Of a stretch of 15,739 nt of DNA, positions 1 to 8,569 are shown one piece after another. The DNA is from Larix sibirica. Its lineage: Eukaryota; Streptophyta; Pinopsida; Pinales; Pinaceae. The position numbers and the translations under genes are program-made. Where the stretch lies: positions 5,638 through 21,376 of the forward strand of contig NWUY0300030537.1 of the NCBI GenBank assembly GCA_004151065.3, read 5' to 3'. The notes under the pieces were generated by a model. The model searched no databases and was not told the DNA's origin. It saw only the letters and a program-made list of their open reading frames with translations. The first letter of the stretch is position 1, and each line of letters begins with the position of its first letter.

Positions 1-155
1 CTTGAGTTTGCCTTTTGAGTGAATAAAATAGGTCCATTATGCCACTTTCTATCTTTTTATTTCATGAGATTCCTTTAAAACATGCATTTATTATTCATTT
101 AAGGGTTTGACCATGTCAACAATGCCACATGTCATCTCCTAATGCAATGATCTTT

Positions 156-437
156 CCTCCAAATGTAGAAAATGCCCCGAACAAAATGTTCTCACCTTGA
201 AGACCTCCTCAAAGGTGAAACGTGCCTCCAAACATGTAGAAAAGGCCTTGAACAATGTGTGTTTACCTCCAAAATGCCTCAGAAGGTGAAATATGCCTCC
301 AAATATGTGAAAATGGATTAAATAATGTGTTCTTAACCCCAAAATTTTCCTCAAAGGATTAACATGCCTCCAAATATGTCGAATATGCCTCGAATAATGT
401 GTAATGCTCCATAAATTCACTCTAATATGCTTTAAAT
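156..437. repeat. Degenerate tandem repeat, about 71-bp unit, four copies
   Basis: Four units begin with the core CCTCCAAA(N)ATGT at 156, 225, 296 and 367, so the spacing is 69, 71 and 71 bases. Each unit continues with a GAAAATGCC-like stretch, then an AATGTGT-like stretch, and in three cases a CTCAAAGG-like stretch. Copies differ by many substitutions, so the array is old. The period is not a multiple of three, which argues against a repeat-containing protein across it. Its parent element is not recognised. Confidence 0.75.
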
Positions 438-508
438 GCCTTATTGCACAAAATGGCCCTCTTAAAGGGGGTATATCCATGATCAAGCAAGCAAATGTTG
501 TTCTTTTC

Positions 509-733
509 ACCCATGGAGTGGGATGCTTCACATCAAATGACCTTTATTTGACCATCTAAACACCTTAAGCACCACATGTCATCATTCTAAGCAAGGCCTT
601 CCTTCTTTAGCTTCTTTCTTNACCCATGGAGTGGGATGCTTCACATCAAATGACCTTTATTTGACCATCTAAACACCTTCAGCACCACATGTCATCATTC
701 TAAGCAAGGCCTTCCTTCTTTAGCTTCTTTCTT
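509..733. repeat. 112-bp direct duplication on both sides of the N at 621
   Basis: Bases 509-620 and 622-733 are the same 112-base segment, starting ACCCATGGAGTGGG and ending TAGCTTCTTTCTT. I see one difference (TTAAGC versus TTCAGC). The two copies meet exactly at a single N. This is what two contigs look like when their overlapping ends were joined without being merged, so an assembly artefact is more likely than a real tandem duplication. One mismatch could be an allele or a read error. Confidence 0.85.
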
Positions 734-1135
734 CACCACGTATCATGCCTTAGGCTTCCTCCAAGGTGGGGTGTTTTGCTCCTCTGTGGTTTGTCTTGCG
801 AGATGGCATGCTCTCAACCCCTTGAAATGTAGGGCATTCCTTTTTTGGGGTTGTATTTGGTCCTTACCTCACCATAAATCATACCTTGGACACTTCTTGA
901 GGTAGGGTTCATCCTCGAGGGTTTGATTGCTTGCTCACATCGTCCATCTTCGTGGTTTACGGTTGTGGGTGCAACCAAGGAACAAGGATCCTCATCAATG
1001 ATGCAACAAAGATAGTGTAAGCCATGTAACCAAGCCTCCAAATCGGTGTCAAGTGTGCCCAAGTTGAACCTCATGATGAAGTGTCTCCAGAAAAGTCTCC
1101 ATCATTGCGCCAAAGAGGCACATTCTACAGCCCAG
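734..1135. other. Unassigned stretch with no supported gene
   Basis: This stretch has moderate GC content. Reading both strands I recognise no conserved domain. An 86-codon open frame on the minus strand (814-1074) matches nothing I know. Its position just before a purine tract suggests the 3' internal end of an LTR element, but that is inference only. Confidence 0.3.
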
Positions 1136-1180
1136 TAGGGGGAGGATGTGTAACTCCTTTTGTTCTCATCCCGGAGTTGG
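1136..1180 (+). other. Possible polypurine tract and LTR start of a decayed LTR element
   Basis: The sequence AGTAGGGGGAGGATG is followed directly by TGTGTAACTCC. A G-rich polypurine tract followed by a TG dinucleotide is the layout at the 3' LTR boundary of plant LTR retrotransposons. Base composition also changes here, from mixed sequence to very AT-rich. I find no matching LTR copy, primer-binding site or CA end in the window, so this is only a candidate. Confidence 0.25.
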
Positions 1181-1189
1181 CACATGTTT

Positions 1190-2440
1190 TTTTTTAAAAA
1201 TATTATAAAAAATAATATGTCTTCTCAAAATAATTTAAAAAATTTACAACCGCATATATATAATTACATAAATTAGATAAATTAAAATTGATCCTAAAAT
1301 TTCTATAATTAATGATTAGTTAACAATCATTATAATATTTTCTAATTTTTCGATTTGATAAATCTCTTAAATAACTATGCCATCCATTAATATATATTTT
1401 TTATTGAAAAATTCCATTAAAATTACTACACTCATACCAAATATCAATTAAAATGATATATTCCACAATGGTTTCATTCGATTTCTTAAATGAAGAAAGT
1501 TTATAGGTCCACATAGATATCAATATCTTATCGTTCCAATCATTCTACTCTAACATTGCAAATATTTGTCAATACTTATATGATATTTGCCTTATATAGA
1601 AATTTACGACAATCCTTGTGATGTCTAATTTTATATTGCTTTCTCAAGGTGTTGGTGGTGAGATAGGTGTAATAAAAAAGTTAATGACCTCCTTTACAAG
1701 TGGTTGTCGAGCACCAAATGGATTCAATGTCATGTTCAATTCATTCATAAATATCACACTTTTTTAAAGCTATATTTATAGGTAAATATAAATAGCGTGG
1801 GGTCACCAAAAGCTCCATTGCAATTATTTCTTCTTTCATAGTGTAATGCCTTCAATGAAAGTAAAAGTATCTCGTAGATACTTTTGCCACTTATTTTGCT
1901 TTATCAGTATCCCTTCTCGTGCCAACTCGATCTTCTACATTATCACCAAACTTATTTGGCACGACTATAAATGTGAAAATTATTGTCACCCTCCTTAGGG
2001 TTTTTTCAATTCCACAATTGCTATAGCTCTACATTATGTTGGCTTGGTTTAATAACCACCTTTGTGGAAAAAGAAAATAATGCTACCAATAAACAATGCT
2101 TAAGTTTTAAATCGAGAGATTACCCATATGTTTTGAGTTTGAGTTGAATTAATCGATCTAACTAACAACTCCCCTTCTCATGTTTATAAGTCTCTTGGAA
2201 ATATGTATTGGTACTTTCTTGAAAACCTCACAATCTCGATAGACCTTTTAGCTAAGAAAACAAAGTTAGTGAATTAAATGTTCTTCATTAATGAACATCA
2301 AAATGAGGTAACTTCTCAAAAGCAATTATTGGTAAATTTCTTGGACATTTCTTATTGGATTTGACATTTTGGGGTACAACTGAGGGGAAGAACACTTTAT
2401 TATAGTTTAATTATTACCATCCCCACTTTACATTAAGTTT
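1190..2440. other. AT-rich spacer with no recognisable gene
   Basis: This is about 1.25 kb of AT-rich sequence with homopolymer runs (a T run from about 1188) and stops in all frames. I looked for copia gag features, namely a CCHC zinc knuckle and a TGGTATCAGAGC-type PBS upstream of the pol remnant, and found neither. The 5' LTR, gag and protease of the copia element at 2577 are therefore either lost or too decayed to see. Confidence 0.45.
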
Positions 2441-2444
2441 GGGT

Positions 2445-2570
2445 GAGCAAATTGGTCATTAGCAAAATTTTGTTGAAATTTTTGTTCATAGGAAGGTCGA
2501 GGGTTCAAGCCTAAATTGGTGCTTGTTGAATTTCAAAAGTTCATTGAAGGAAGAGTCAAGAGAAATAGAG
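2445..2570 (+). mobile_element. Possible tRNA-derived SINE head (A box and B box)
   Basis: GAGCAAATTGG at 2445-2455 agrees with the pol III A-box consensus TRGCNNARNGG at about 9 of 11 positions. GGTTCAAGCCT at 2502-2512 agrees with the B-box consensus GGTTCRANYCC at about 10 of 11. The bases before the B box (GAAGGTCGAG) resemble the GGTCGNGGGTTC context of plant tRNA-derived SINEs. The box spacing of 46 bases is longer than in most tRNAs. I cannot define a 3' tail or target-site duplication. It lies immediately upstream of the recognisable copia pol remnant. Confidence 0.3.
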
Positions 2571-2576
2571 AAATAT

Positions 2577-3010
2577 GGACATGTAAAATTCCAATACAAA
2601 GATGGATTTGTGAAGTAGATTCCTAATGTGTGACACATGTTGGGATTGGAATGAAACTTACAATTAGTTAGTGAAATGATTGATGCATATGTTTATACAA
2701 TCTTCTTTAAAGATGTTTGTGGAATGATTCGAGGGGCTATGGTTTTGGAAAAGGGTGCTTTGCTTGGAACTTTGTAAAAGTTGGATGTAATTACTCACAC
2801 CATGGGTAGTGGTAATGTAATGTCAATGGAAAATGGCAAATCATTGATAACATTGAACACATCAAACATGATGTTTTGTCATCATTGAATGGAACATCTT
2901 TATGGAAATAACTTATAGGAGTTGTGCTCTAAGAAAAATGTCTTCTAGAAATGATGATATGAAGGAATCAATTTTATTTTTGTGAAGCATGTGTGGTTAG
3001 AGAGTAGTAG
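2577..3010 (+). pseudogene. Copia end-of-protease and GAG-pre-integrase region, broken
   Basis: At about 2580-2615 a frame reads VKIQYKDGFVK, like the segment between protease and GAG-pre-integrase in copia polyproteins (consensus VKI..DGIVR). Around 2725-2850 a frame reads GAMVLEKGALLGTLYKLDV, matching the usual 'G(A/S)..L.KG...GTLY.L' motif. The zinc-binding segment expected at about 2880-3000 is barely recognisable. Stops occur roughly every 10-30 codons. In a live element this part links protease to integrase. Confidence 0.6.
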
Positions 3011-3054
3011 AGGGCTTATGTTTCCTTGAGAAACAACAAAGCTCAAGAGGAGCT

Positions 3055-3500
3055 TGAATTGGTGCCTTTGATATTTGTGGGCCTATGGGTGTGATATCCA
3101 TTGGGGGATCTCAATACTTTATCAATTTCATCGTTGACTTCTCTTGGAAGACATGGGTTTATTTCGCGAAGAAGAAAAGCGATACACTTGAAGTTCTTAA
3201 GACCTTTGTTGCTTTAGTTGAAACAAAAAGTGGGAATAAGGTTAAGGCTTTGAGAAGTGACAATTATGGTGAGTATTAATCCAACAAGTATGAGTTTTTT
3301 TTAAAACATCAAGGTATTGCAAGGCATTAGACCGCCCCACATATTCCTATGAAGGTGTTGTTGAGAGGTTGAATTCAACCTTGATGGAGAAAGCACACAA
3401 CATGAAAGGATATGATAGCTTTAGAAAACACTTTTGGGTTTAAATTATTTCTAAAATAAAGTATTTCACCAATAGATCACTTCATTCAATTTTGGGTGAA
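3055..3500 (+). pseudogene. Copia integrase catalytic core, broken
   Basis: This is the DDE integrase core, which joins LTR cDNA ends to the host chromosome. The first catalytic Asp lies in FDICGPMG (about 3067-3090). The open frame 3085-3279 then reads SIGGSQYFINFIVDFSW, followed by WVYFAKKKSDTLEV, matching the copia 'SIGG.RYFL.FIDDFSR..WVYFLK.KSD' signature. The second Asp lies in LRSDNYGEY (about 3253-3276), directly followed by an in-frame TAA. After a frameshift, 3354-3428 gives GVVERLNSTLMEKA with the catalytic Glu, then HFWV. All three catalytic positions are visible, but in separate broken frames. Confidence 0.85.
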
Positions 3501-3557
3501 AATACACTAGACAAGGCTTAGAGTGGACATAATTCCTCTAAGTCACATCTTAGGGTT

Positions 3558-3767
3558 TTGGGGTGTGAGGCTTACATGTATGTACCTAAGTTGAATAGGA
3601 AAAAAATTGACAACAACTCAATCAAGTGCATATTTACTGGATATATAAAGGAGTTAAGGGCTACAAGTTATAGATTTCATCTAAGCATTAACATACCCAT
3701 AGTAGAGATGTCACGATCTTCAAGGAGGAAAAATATCGTGAAGATCAACATCAAGAATTTGTACTAG
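3558..3767 (+). pseudogene. Copia integrase C-terminal region, broken
   Basis: This 69-codon open frame contains GCEAYMYVP, then KIDNNSIKCIFTGY. It matches the copia block 'FGC.AY.HVPK..R.KLD.KS.KCIFIGY', which follows the integrase core and precedes RT. Downstream the expected '..VVYSRDV.F.E' motif is recognisable at about 3700-3735 across a frame change (VEMSRSSRRKN in one frame, DVTIFKEEKY-like in the other). The start ATG is internal to the old polyprotein and is not a real start. Confidence 0.8.
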
Positions 3768-4064
3768 TAGAAATGTACACCATGCAATAATTCTAGATTT
3801 GCAATATATGGATTGAATATTAACTTGAATAGATGTTAGAGGGGCCACATGTAGAAATTCCAAAGGAACGAGGTGCAAAATAGTTTGAAGAAAATCCACC
3901 ATTGGGACTGAATGATAATATGCATCTTAAACATGGTTAGCTTGATCAAGGGCATATTTTTATGAGGAGCCTCTATGGGTGAAACAGACTTGACAACATT
4001 GCAATGAGTAGACTAATTTTAGCTATTTTTTAATCTTCCATGGGTGATGAGCAAAGAAATGTCA

Positions 4065-4870
4065 AAGAGGCTTGTACTTGTGGAGAGGATACTCATTGGA
4101 AGAAAGCAATGGAGGAAGAAATGAGAGCCTTGAAGGAGAACCATACATGATATTTGAGATATTTTCCAAAAGGAAGGAAGGAGGATGGATGCAAATGGGT
4201 GTTTAAGAAGTAAAACTCATATGGTTGCATGGAGGGGTATAAGGATTGTTTTGTAGAAAATGGATATTCTCAAGTATAGGGTGGTAATTATGAGTGAACT
4301 TCTCTCTAGTGGCCATGATTGTCTCTATTATTTTGTTGTTGGATTTAATAGCTACTTATGATTGGAAGTGAAGAAAATGGACATGAAAACAACATTTCTT
4401 CACAATGATATTAAAGAAGAAATATTCATGAAGAAACAACAAGAGTTTGTGATAGAAGTGACACAAGACATGGTATGTTAGTTGAAGAGAGGGTTGTATG
4501 GGTGAAGCATTACCCACTACAATGGTACCAACAATTTGACAAATTTGTTGTGGGTCGAGAAGGGTTCCTAAGAAGTGAAACAATCCACTATGTTTACTTC
4601 AAGCAAGAAAATAATAACTTAATTATTCGAATATTATATGCGGATGATATTATTTTGATTAGAGATAGAAAGTACAACTAGTTAAGGAGACTAAGTTCCA
4701 GTTTGCATGTGAGTTTGATATGAAGGCCATACCTGAGTTTCAATATTGTTTGGGAATTGCGGTGAAGAGAGAACAACAAAATAGGAATTTGTATGTCAAC
4801 AAAAGAAAGTATGTGTAAAGCATATTTGTTCTATTTAGGATGGAAAAATGTAAACTAAATTTCACTTGAT
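4065..4870 (+). pseudogene. Copia reverse transcriptase (RVT_2), broken
   Basis: An early RT frame at about 4095-4200 reads HWKKAMEEEMRALKEN, then KGRKEDGCKWVFK, matching the copia 'W..AM..E...L..N.TW.LV..P.G...I..KWV.K' start. The 'M.VK.AFL.G...EE.Y..QP.GF' block is visible at about 4375-4450 (KMDMKTTFLHND-like). The open frame 4475-4681 gives QWYQQFDKF, then VYFKQENN, then the polymerase motif LYADDIILI at 4634-4660. Most copia elements have YVDD; this copy has YADD. FDMKAIPEFQYCLGI follows at about 4710-4760. RNase H is not seen before the N at 4894. Confidence 0.85.
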
Positions 4871-4894
4871 CTCAAGTGGGAATGGATTTTTCAN

Positions 4895-5685
4895 AAATAA
4901 AGGGATGGTGGACTACCTATATTAGTGTAAAAACAATTGGGCGATGGAGTCAAGGTTAAAAACAAAAATGTTTGAATATGAAGGAGAAGACATAATTTAG
5001 CCATGCACTCATGTGCCATAATTAGTCCAAAACAAATTTTCAGATTACGCAGGACTAAGTGAGAGTCCTTATACAAGATACACCATCACAACCATGAAAT
5101 TACAGCCAAGAACATCATGCAAACCATTAAACAAAGAAGGAACAGCCATAATATGAAACCCTAGATGAAGTAGACAAAGTAGGACAACCTTCTTATTGAA
5201 TGAACAACCAACAATACATCATTTCTTCAAATCTAATTTCATAACAAAACAAAAGAGCCATAATGTGGCACAGTTAATCGTCTTCCTTAGCTAAAACTAT
5301 GCTCAAACATTGAGTGAACAACCCTAACAAGAAAATTACAGCAGCAAACTCATCAATTATCCATGGAGCAAGGCTTCCCTTCTGCAAAGATCATATCAGC
5401 AGCAAAAACAATAGCAATCTTTGCAAAAACCCTAGTCATCCATGAAAGAAGAAAAAAAAGAGATGGAAAACCTCACATTGAACTTATCCCTTAACTTCTC
5501 CCTCCCAAAGATATTCAATTAAGCTTGGAGGGGAACTCCCACTCTTCCAATCATGCCTTTAGCAAATAAATCTTCTCTAATAGTAATTATATCCTCCAAG
5601 TCAAACCCAATTTGTAAAATAAGATTTCATTTTAGAAGGCTGTAGAATCCTTCTTGAGTTTGCCTTTTGAGTGAATAAAATAGGT
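4895..5685. other. Unassigned A-rich contig-like segment between two Ns
   Basis: This stretch sits between the N at 4894 and the N at 5686. It is A-rich on the plus strand (many CAAAAC and GAAGAA runs) and carries no ORF worth reporting. Phrases such as AAACCCTAG and AGCCATAAT recur (near 5113-5165 and 5257), as in LTR or leader sequence, but I cannot place it in a family. Copia homology does not clearly continue from the left of 4894. Confidence 0.4.
5653..5685 (+). repeat. 33-bp exact copy of the first 33 bases of the window
   Basis: Bases 5653-5685 are identical to bases 1-33 (both start CTTGAGTTTGCCTTTTGAGT), and the second copy stops at the N at 5686. A short exact overlap between one contig's end and another contig's start is typical of contigs broken at a shared node. 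It may mean that 4895-5685 belongs immediately upstream of position 1, or that the 5652-bp unit is tandem or circular. Confidence 0.9.
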
Positions 5686-5686
5686 N

Positions 5687-6780
5687 TTGACCTAATGAAT
5701 TGTATAAATGTAAATAATTATTGTAATCGTTCTAGTGAGGAGCTCAAGGCCAAGGCCCCACCATTAAAACATTGTATGTATCGGTATTTATTTTGCATAG
5801 ATGGTAGACCTAGGTCACTGAAAGTTGTGATTTGCAACTACATGATGGGCAATTGAAATGCACTAAGGGAGATATATGTCGACGATGACCTATGTCGCCA
5901 TAATACCCATAGGTAATTGGGGTAAAGTGGTTAGTGACGATCATTCGTTAAAACATAAATATCAAGAAATGCCACCTATATAAAGTCGGACATAAACTAA
6001 GCGACTAGGCATATATTTTGAGAAAGGTCAATAGTTATGATAAAACTATTTAGATATTATATATGTATGTCTTACATATATGGAAAGATTTATAAATAAA
6101 TGGTGATAACTATAAATAAATAGTTATATACATTTAGATATAATTATAATACTTTTTGGATTTAAAAAGTTATATATATATCAATATATAATATATATAT
6201 GACTACCATGTAGGTATTAGTGTGTATATATAACAAAACATGTTTATATATATACATATTATGGTGTCCAAATGTTTAAAGAGATTTACGTAAATACATT
6301 ACCAAAGCTCAAGGATGAATTTGGTAAAATGTAAGTATATTGATACTTAAAGAGGATGACTCATTTATAGCTAATTTATATATAATTACATAATGACATG
6401 ATATGAGAAAGAATGCTAAATTATAAATCCTTTAAAATTACACATAGAAGTTCGTTATAGAAATACCAATGAATACACTAGAGATAATACATGTAATACA
6501 TTCATATGTTATAGATGAGAAGTACTTATGTATATATATATATACACAAGACGAACGATTTAAAGAAAAACATTATATATACAAGACAAGAACGATTTAA
6601 AGAAAACATTATTAGTTATATTTTATAAAAATATTTGTAATACAAGTGAAGGAATGTAAAATATAAATATATCCTTGACAATCCCCATTATCCTTTATTA
6701 TGAAGAAGCATACTGCAAACGACAATCGAACTAATTTCATGGAATCAAATATAATAAGGATTTATTTATGGAAGTCAAAC
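5687..6780. other. AT-rich spacer with TA runs
   Basis: This is about 1.1 kb of very AT-rich DNA containing TA-rich simple sequence at about 6171-6200 and 6530-6545. I find no coding similarity on either strand. ACCTATATAAAGTCGG at about 5971-5987 has a TATA-box form, but no transcript downstream can be supported. Confidence 0.5.
6535..6610. repeat. Short tandem duplication, 37-bp spacing
   Basis: GAACGATTTAAAGAAAA occurs at 6553 and again at 6590. Both copies are preceded by a TATATA-CAAGAC-like stretch and followed by CATT. The two copies (about 6535-6574 and 6575-6610) differ by small indels. This fits replication slippage anchored on the TA microsatellite. Confidence 0.8.
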
Positions 6781-7000
6781 CAATTGGAGCAGTGATGAAA
6801 ATCGTGAGGGAGCCTACGAGCTGCCACCTTTTGAACTTCACCTATGTTTTTTTAACGTTTTGAACTCCACTTGGCGGAAGTATCCTTCTATCCTATGCGG
6901 ACTCTCGGAGGAGAACGTAAAGTTAACTAGATTTTAGTTAAGTAAGATTGCTGTACCGAGGAATCCAAGAGTGGGTGAACCATGTTAAAATGATCTCTTT
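6780..7000. other. GC-richer island in AT-rich spacer, identity unknown
   Basis: About 200 bases stand out from their AT-rich surroundings by higher GC content. There is a small internal direct repeat (TTTTGAACTTCACCT near 6829 and TTTTGAACTCCACTT near 6860). No reading frame stays open for a useful length, and I recognise no domain. It could be a fragment of a transposon or an untranslated exon. Confidence 0.25.
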
Positions 7001-7690
7001 TTTGTGGGTTGTTTAAATGGCTTGTTGTTTCTGTACTTTTGTCGAATGTGTTCATGGTTCATTGAGTATGTGATCTATTTCTCCTAGTAAATGCAATGTA
7101 AATTTGTGGTGGATTGTGCACATTAGAAGTATTGATCTTAGGAATGATTTTAATAATTGACTTTATTCCTTTATGAAAACAACTCACCAATATGTATTGA
7201 ATATTATTAAGTTTGGTTACTTTGAATATGTGTACCTTATACGTTTATATTTTACTAACTATGATAGCCTTGTCTTGCAAGTCAAAATAAAGCATATGCT
7301 TACTTAAAGATTATTTGGTTGTAGTATTATGTTGACCATGTAGTGATCATATAAATGTATTGCTAGGTTTAGGTATAGTTCTTTTGATTATTGAGAAGAA
7401 CGTTATGAAGAGTTTCAAAGGTAAAATTTGGTACTATTTAATTTTGCATTAATATATTTACCTTAGATAAGGTAGTGGTCTCATACAATTACTTGAAGAA
7501 AATTAATATGTAAATTAAGTAAAATAGAAGTAATCGTATTTAGAGTTTTGATCATGCATGTTCATTAAATTCTGATGAATAATTGATTGATATTATGTTT
7601 AAAAAGAAATTAGAATATTTTTATATTATTATTAAAAGATTCTATTTTGTAAATTTTGAAAAATTCCCCAAAATTACTAAAGGTGAATTT
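7000..7690. other. AT-rich spacer with nothing recognised
   Basis: This is low-GC sequence without long open frames on either strand. It lies 3' of the LINE fragment on the minus strand, where the rest of ORF2 (reverse transcriptase) would be expected. I find no FADD-type RT motif and no clear poly(T) tail marking a LINE 3' end. Confidence 0.45.
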
Positions 7691-8129
7691 TGGGTTCGTG
7701 AGCATTTTAATCATGTTGAAATCACTTGCTAAGATCCAAAAACAATCCGGCAAGATCTCCTGTAGATGCTGAATATTTTGCAGAAAACTTAGCTTTTCCT
7801 GAAGAGTTTGGGGACAAGGTGCCTTGGATCTTCATTTCTAGGACCTTGAATCTAATTGAAATAGACCAGGGGGTCAAGAAAGCTATGTTGATTTCAATCT
7901 TTCCTATGTTCCATGATATGTCTAGACCGCCAAAGTTACCTGTGACATGTGTAGCTATTATTTCTCCCATCCTCAACCATCTCGGGAGGATAAGCCTGGC
8001 TTCTTCCTTCATGCATTTTGTTTCTTGCAGGAGTAGAATGTATAGCTACTCTTATATAATCATTTTACATAGGAGTCTTTTCTTTCTCCTACCATTGAGT
8101 CCCCTTATGTTCCTGGATTGTATATTCAT
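7690..8129 (-). pseudogene. L1-type LINE ORF2 start: AP-like endonuclease, broken
   Basis: Read on the minus strand from the ATG at 8129-8127, the frame begins MNIQSRNIRGLNGRRKKRLL and, after two in-frame stops, continues LLLQETKCMKEEARLILPRW (QETKC at 8027-8013). It then reaches GGLDISWN, the 'GG.A..W' strand of plant LINE endonucleases. After a frameshift the neighbouring frame gives WILASDFNMI (DFN at 7723-7715), the '(G)GDFN' motif. The Asn, Glu and Asp/Asn positions of the APE-type active site are therefore recognisable; the C-terminal SDH motif is not present. The usual Trp in S-W-NIRG is Arg here. In live LINEs this domain nicks target DNA to prime reverse transcription. RT and the 3' tail are missing. 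Confidence 0.8.
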
Positions 8130-8565
8130 TGGGTAAACTGCTTAGAATGGATGGGTACAAGAGTGCGCGTAAGCGCCTCCATTTGACCTGAGTTAACCAT
8201 GATGTGGTCGAATTATTCAATCAACTATTTAGTTGGCTTTCACCTTTTTTTCTTCTCAAGTTTGGGGGTTTTCTTGATGGGTTTTACAGGACCTTGTGCA
8301 ATACCCAGATTCGATTTTGAACGTGCGGGTTCTCCAGCTCATGAGTTGAGGAATACTTTGTGGACTTTTGAGAGATGCTCCATTGGTACCGTTGAGTAGT
8401 CCCTTTTGCGGCAGACTTACACAATGTTTTCTAGATTTTCATTTTCATCATACTCTAATTCCAGATCCACTCCATCATCCATAGGGATGTCCTCCTTTGT
8501 CTGAGGGGAGGCTTCAGGTGTGGGAAAGCTTGCAGTAAGTTTACTTTTGTGAGAGAGCTAACATG
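8126..8565 (-). pseudogene. Probable LINE ORF1 C-terminal part, broken
   Basis: On the minus strand immediately upstream of ORF2, one frame reads FPTPEASPQTKEDIPMDD, an acidic LELEYDENENLENIV, a stop, then STVPMEHLSKVHKVFLNS, a stop, then ARSKSNLGIAQGPVKPIKK and a Lys-rich run. After a frameshift, MEALTRTLVPIHSKQFTQ ends at a TGA (8128-8126) that overlaps the ORF2 ATG as ATGA. I assign it to ORF1 (RNA-binding, gag-like) because of its position, orientation and basic tail. I do not see the RRM-like or zinc-knuckle part, so the family assignment is inference. Beyond about 8565 the frame is lost. Confidence 0.5.
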
Positions 8566-8569
8566 CCCA

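Larger units (their letters stand above)
2577..4870 (+). mobile_element. Decayed Ty1/copia pol remnant (overall span)
   Basis: Copia-type pol homology runs for about 2.3 kb on the plus strand in the canonical copia order: GAG-pre-integrase, integrase core, integrase C-terminal region, reverse transcriptase. That domain order separates copia from gypsy, where integrase follows RT. Many stops and frameshifts interrupt it, so no protein could be made. Homology fades after about 4870, just before the N at 4894. RNase H, gag, protease and both LTRs are not visible. Sub-regions are listed separately. Confidence 0.85.

Noticed and set aside
139-531. 130-codon minus-strand open frame
   Set aside because: It lies over a 71-bp tandem repeat whose period is not a multiple of three. 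The His/Leu/Phe-rich translation reflects repeat composition, and no domain is recognised.
814-1074. 86-codon minus-strand open frame
   Set aside because: No recognisable family, no clear coding signal, and it sits just before a purine tract in probable transposon-derived DNA.
2445-2512. Functional tRNA gene
   Set aside because: It has A and B boxes only. The spacing is long, and no acceptor stem or anticodon arm can be drawn.
3720-3902. Minus-strand frame antisense to copia integrase
   Set aside because: It is a shadow of the plus-strand copia sequence, which explains the region better.
4356-4583. Minus-strand frame antisense to copia RT
   Set aside because: The plus strand carries the RT motifs, and this frame has no similarity of its own.
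7726-8136. 136-codon plus-strand open frame, the longest in the window
   Set aside because: It is antisense to the LINE endonuclease. The minus strand shows NIRGLN, QETKC, GG..SW and DFN motifs in order, so the plus frame is a shadow.
8199-8399. 66-codon plus-strand frame after an ACAG acceptor-like site
   Set aside because: It is antisense to the probable LINE ORF1 tail and has no supporting similarity.
8415-8420. GTAAGT splice-donor consensus on the minus strand
   Set aside because: The coding-like frame continues past it with matching character after one stop, as expected for a mutated LINE ORF1 and not for an exon end.
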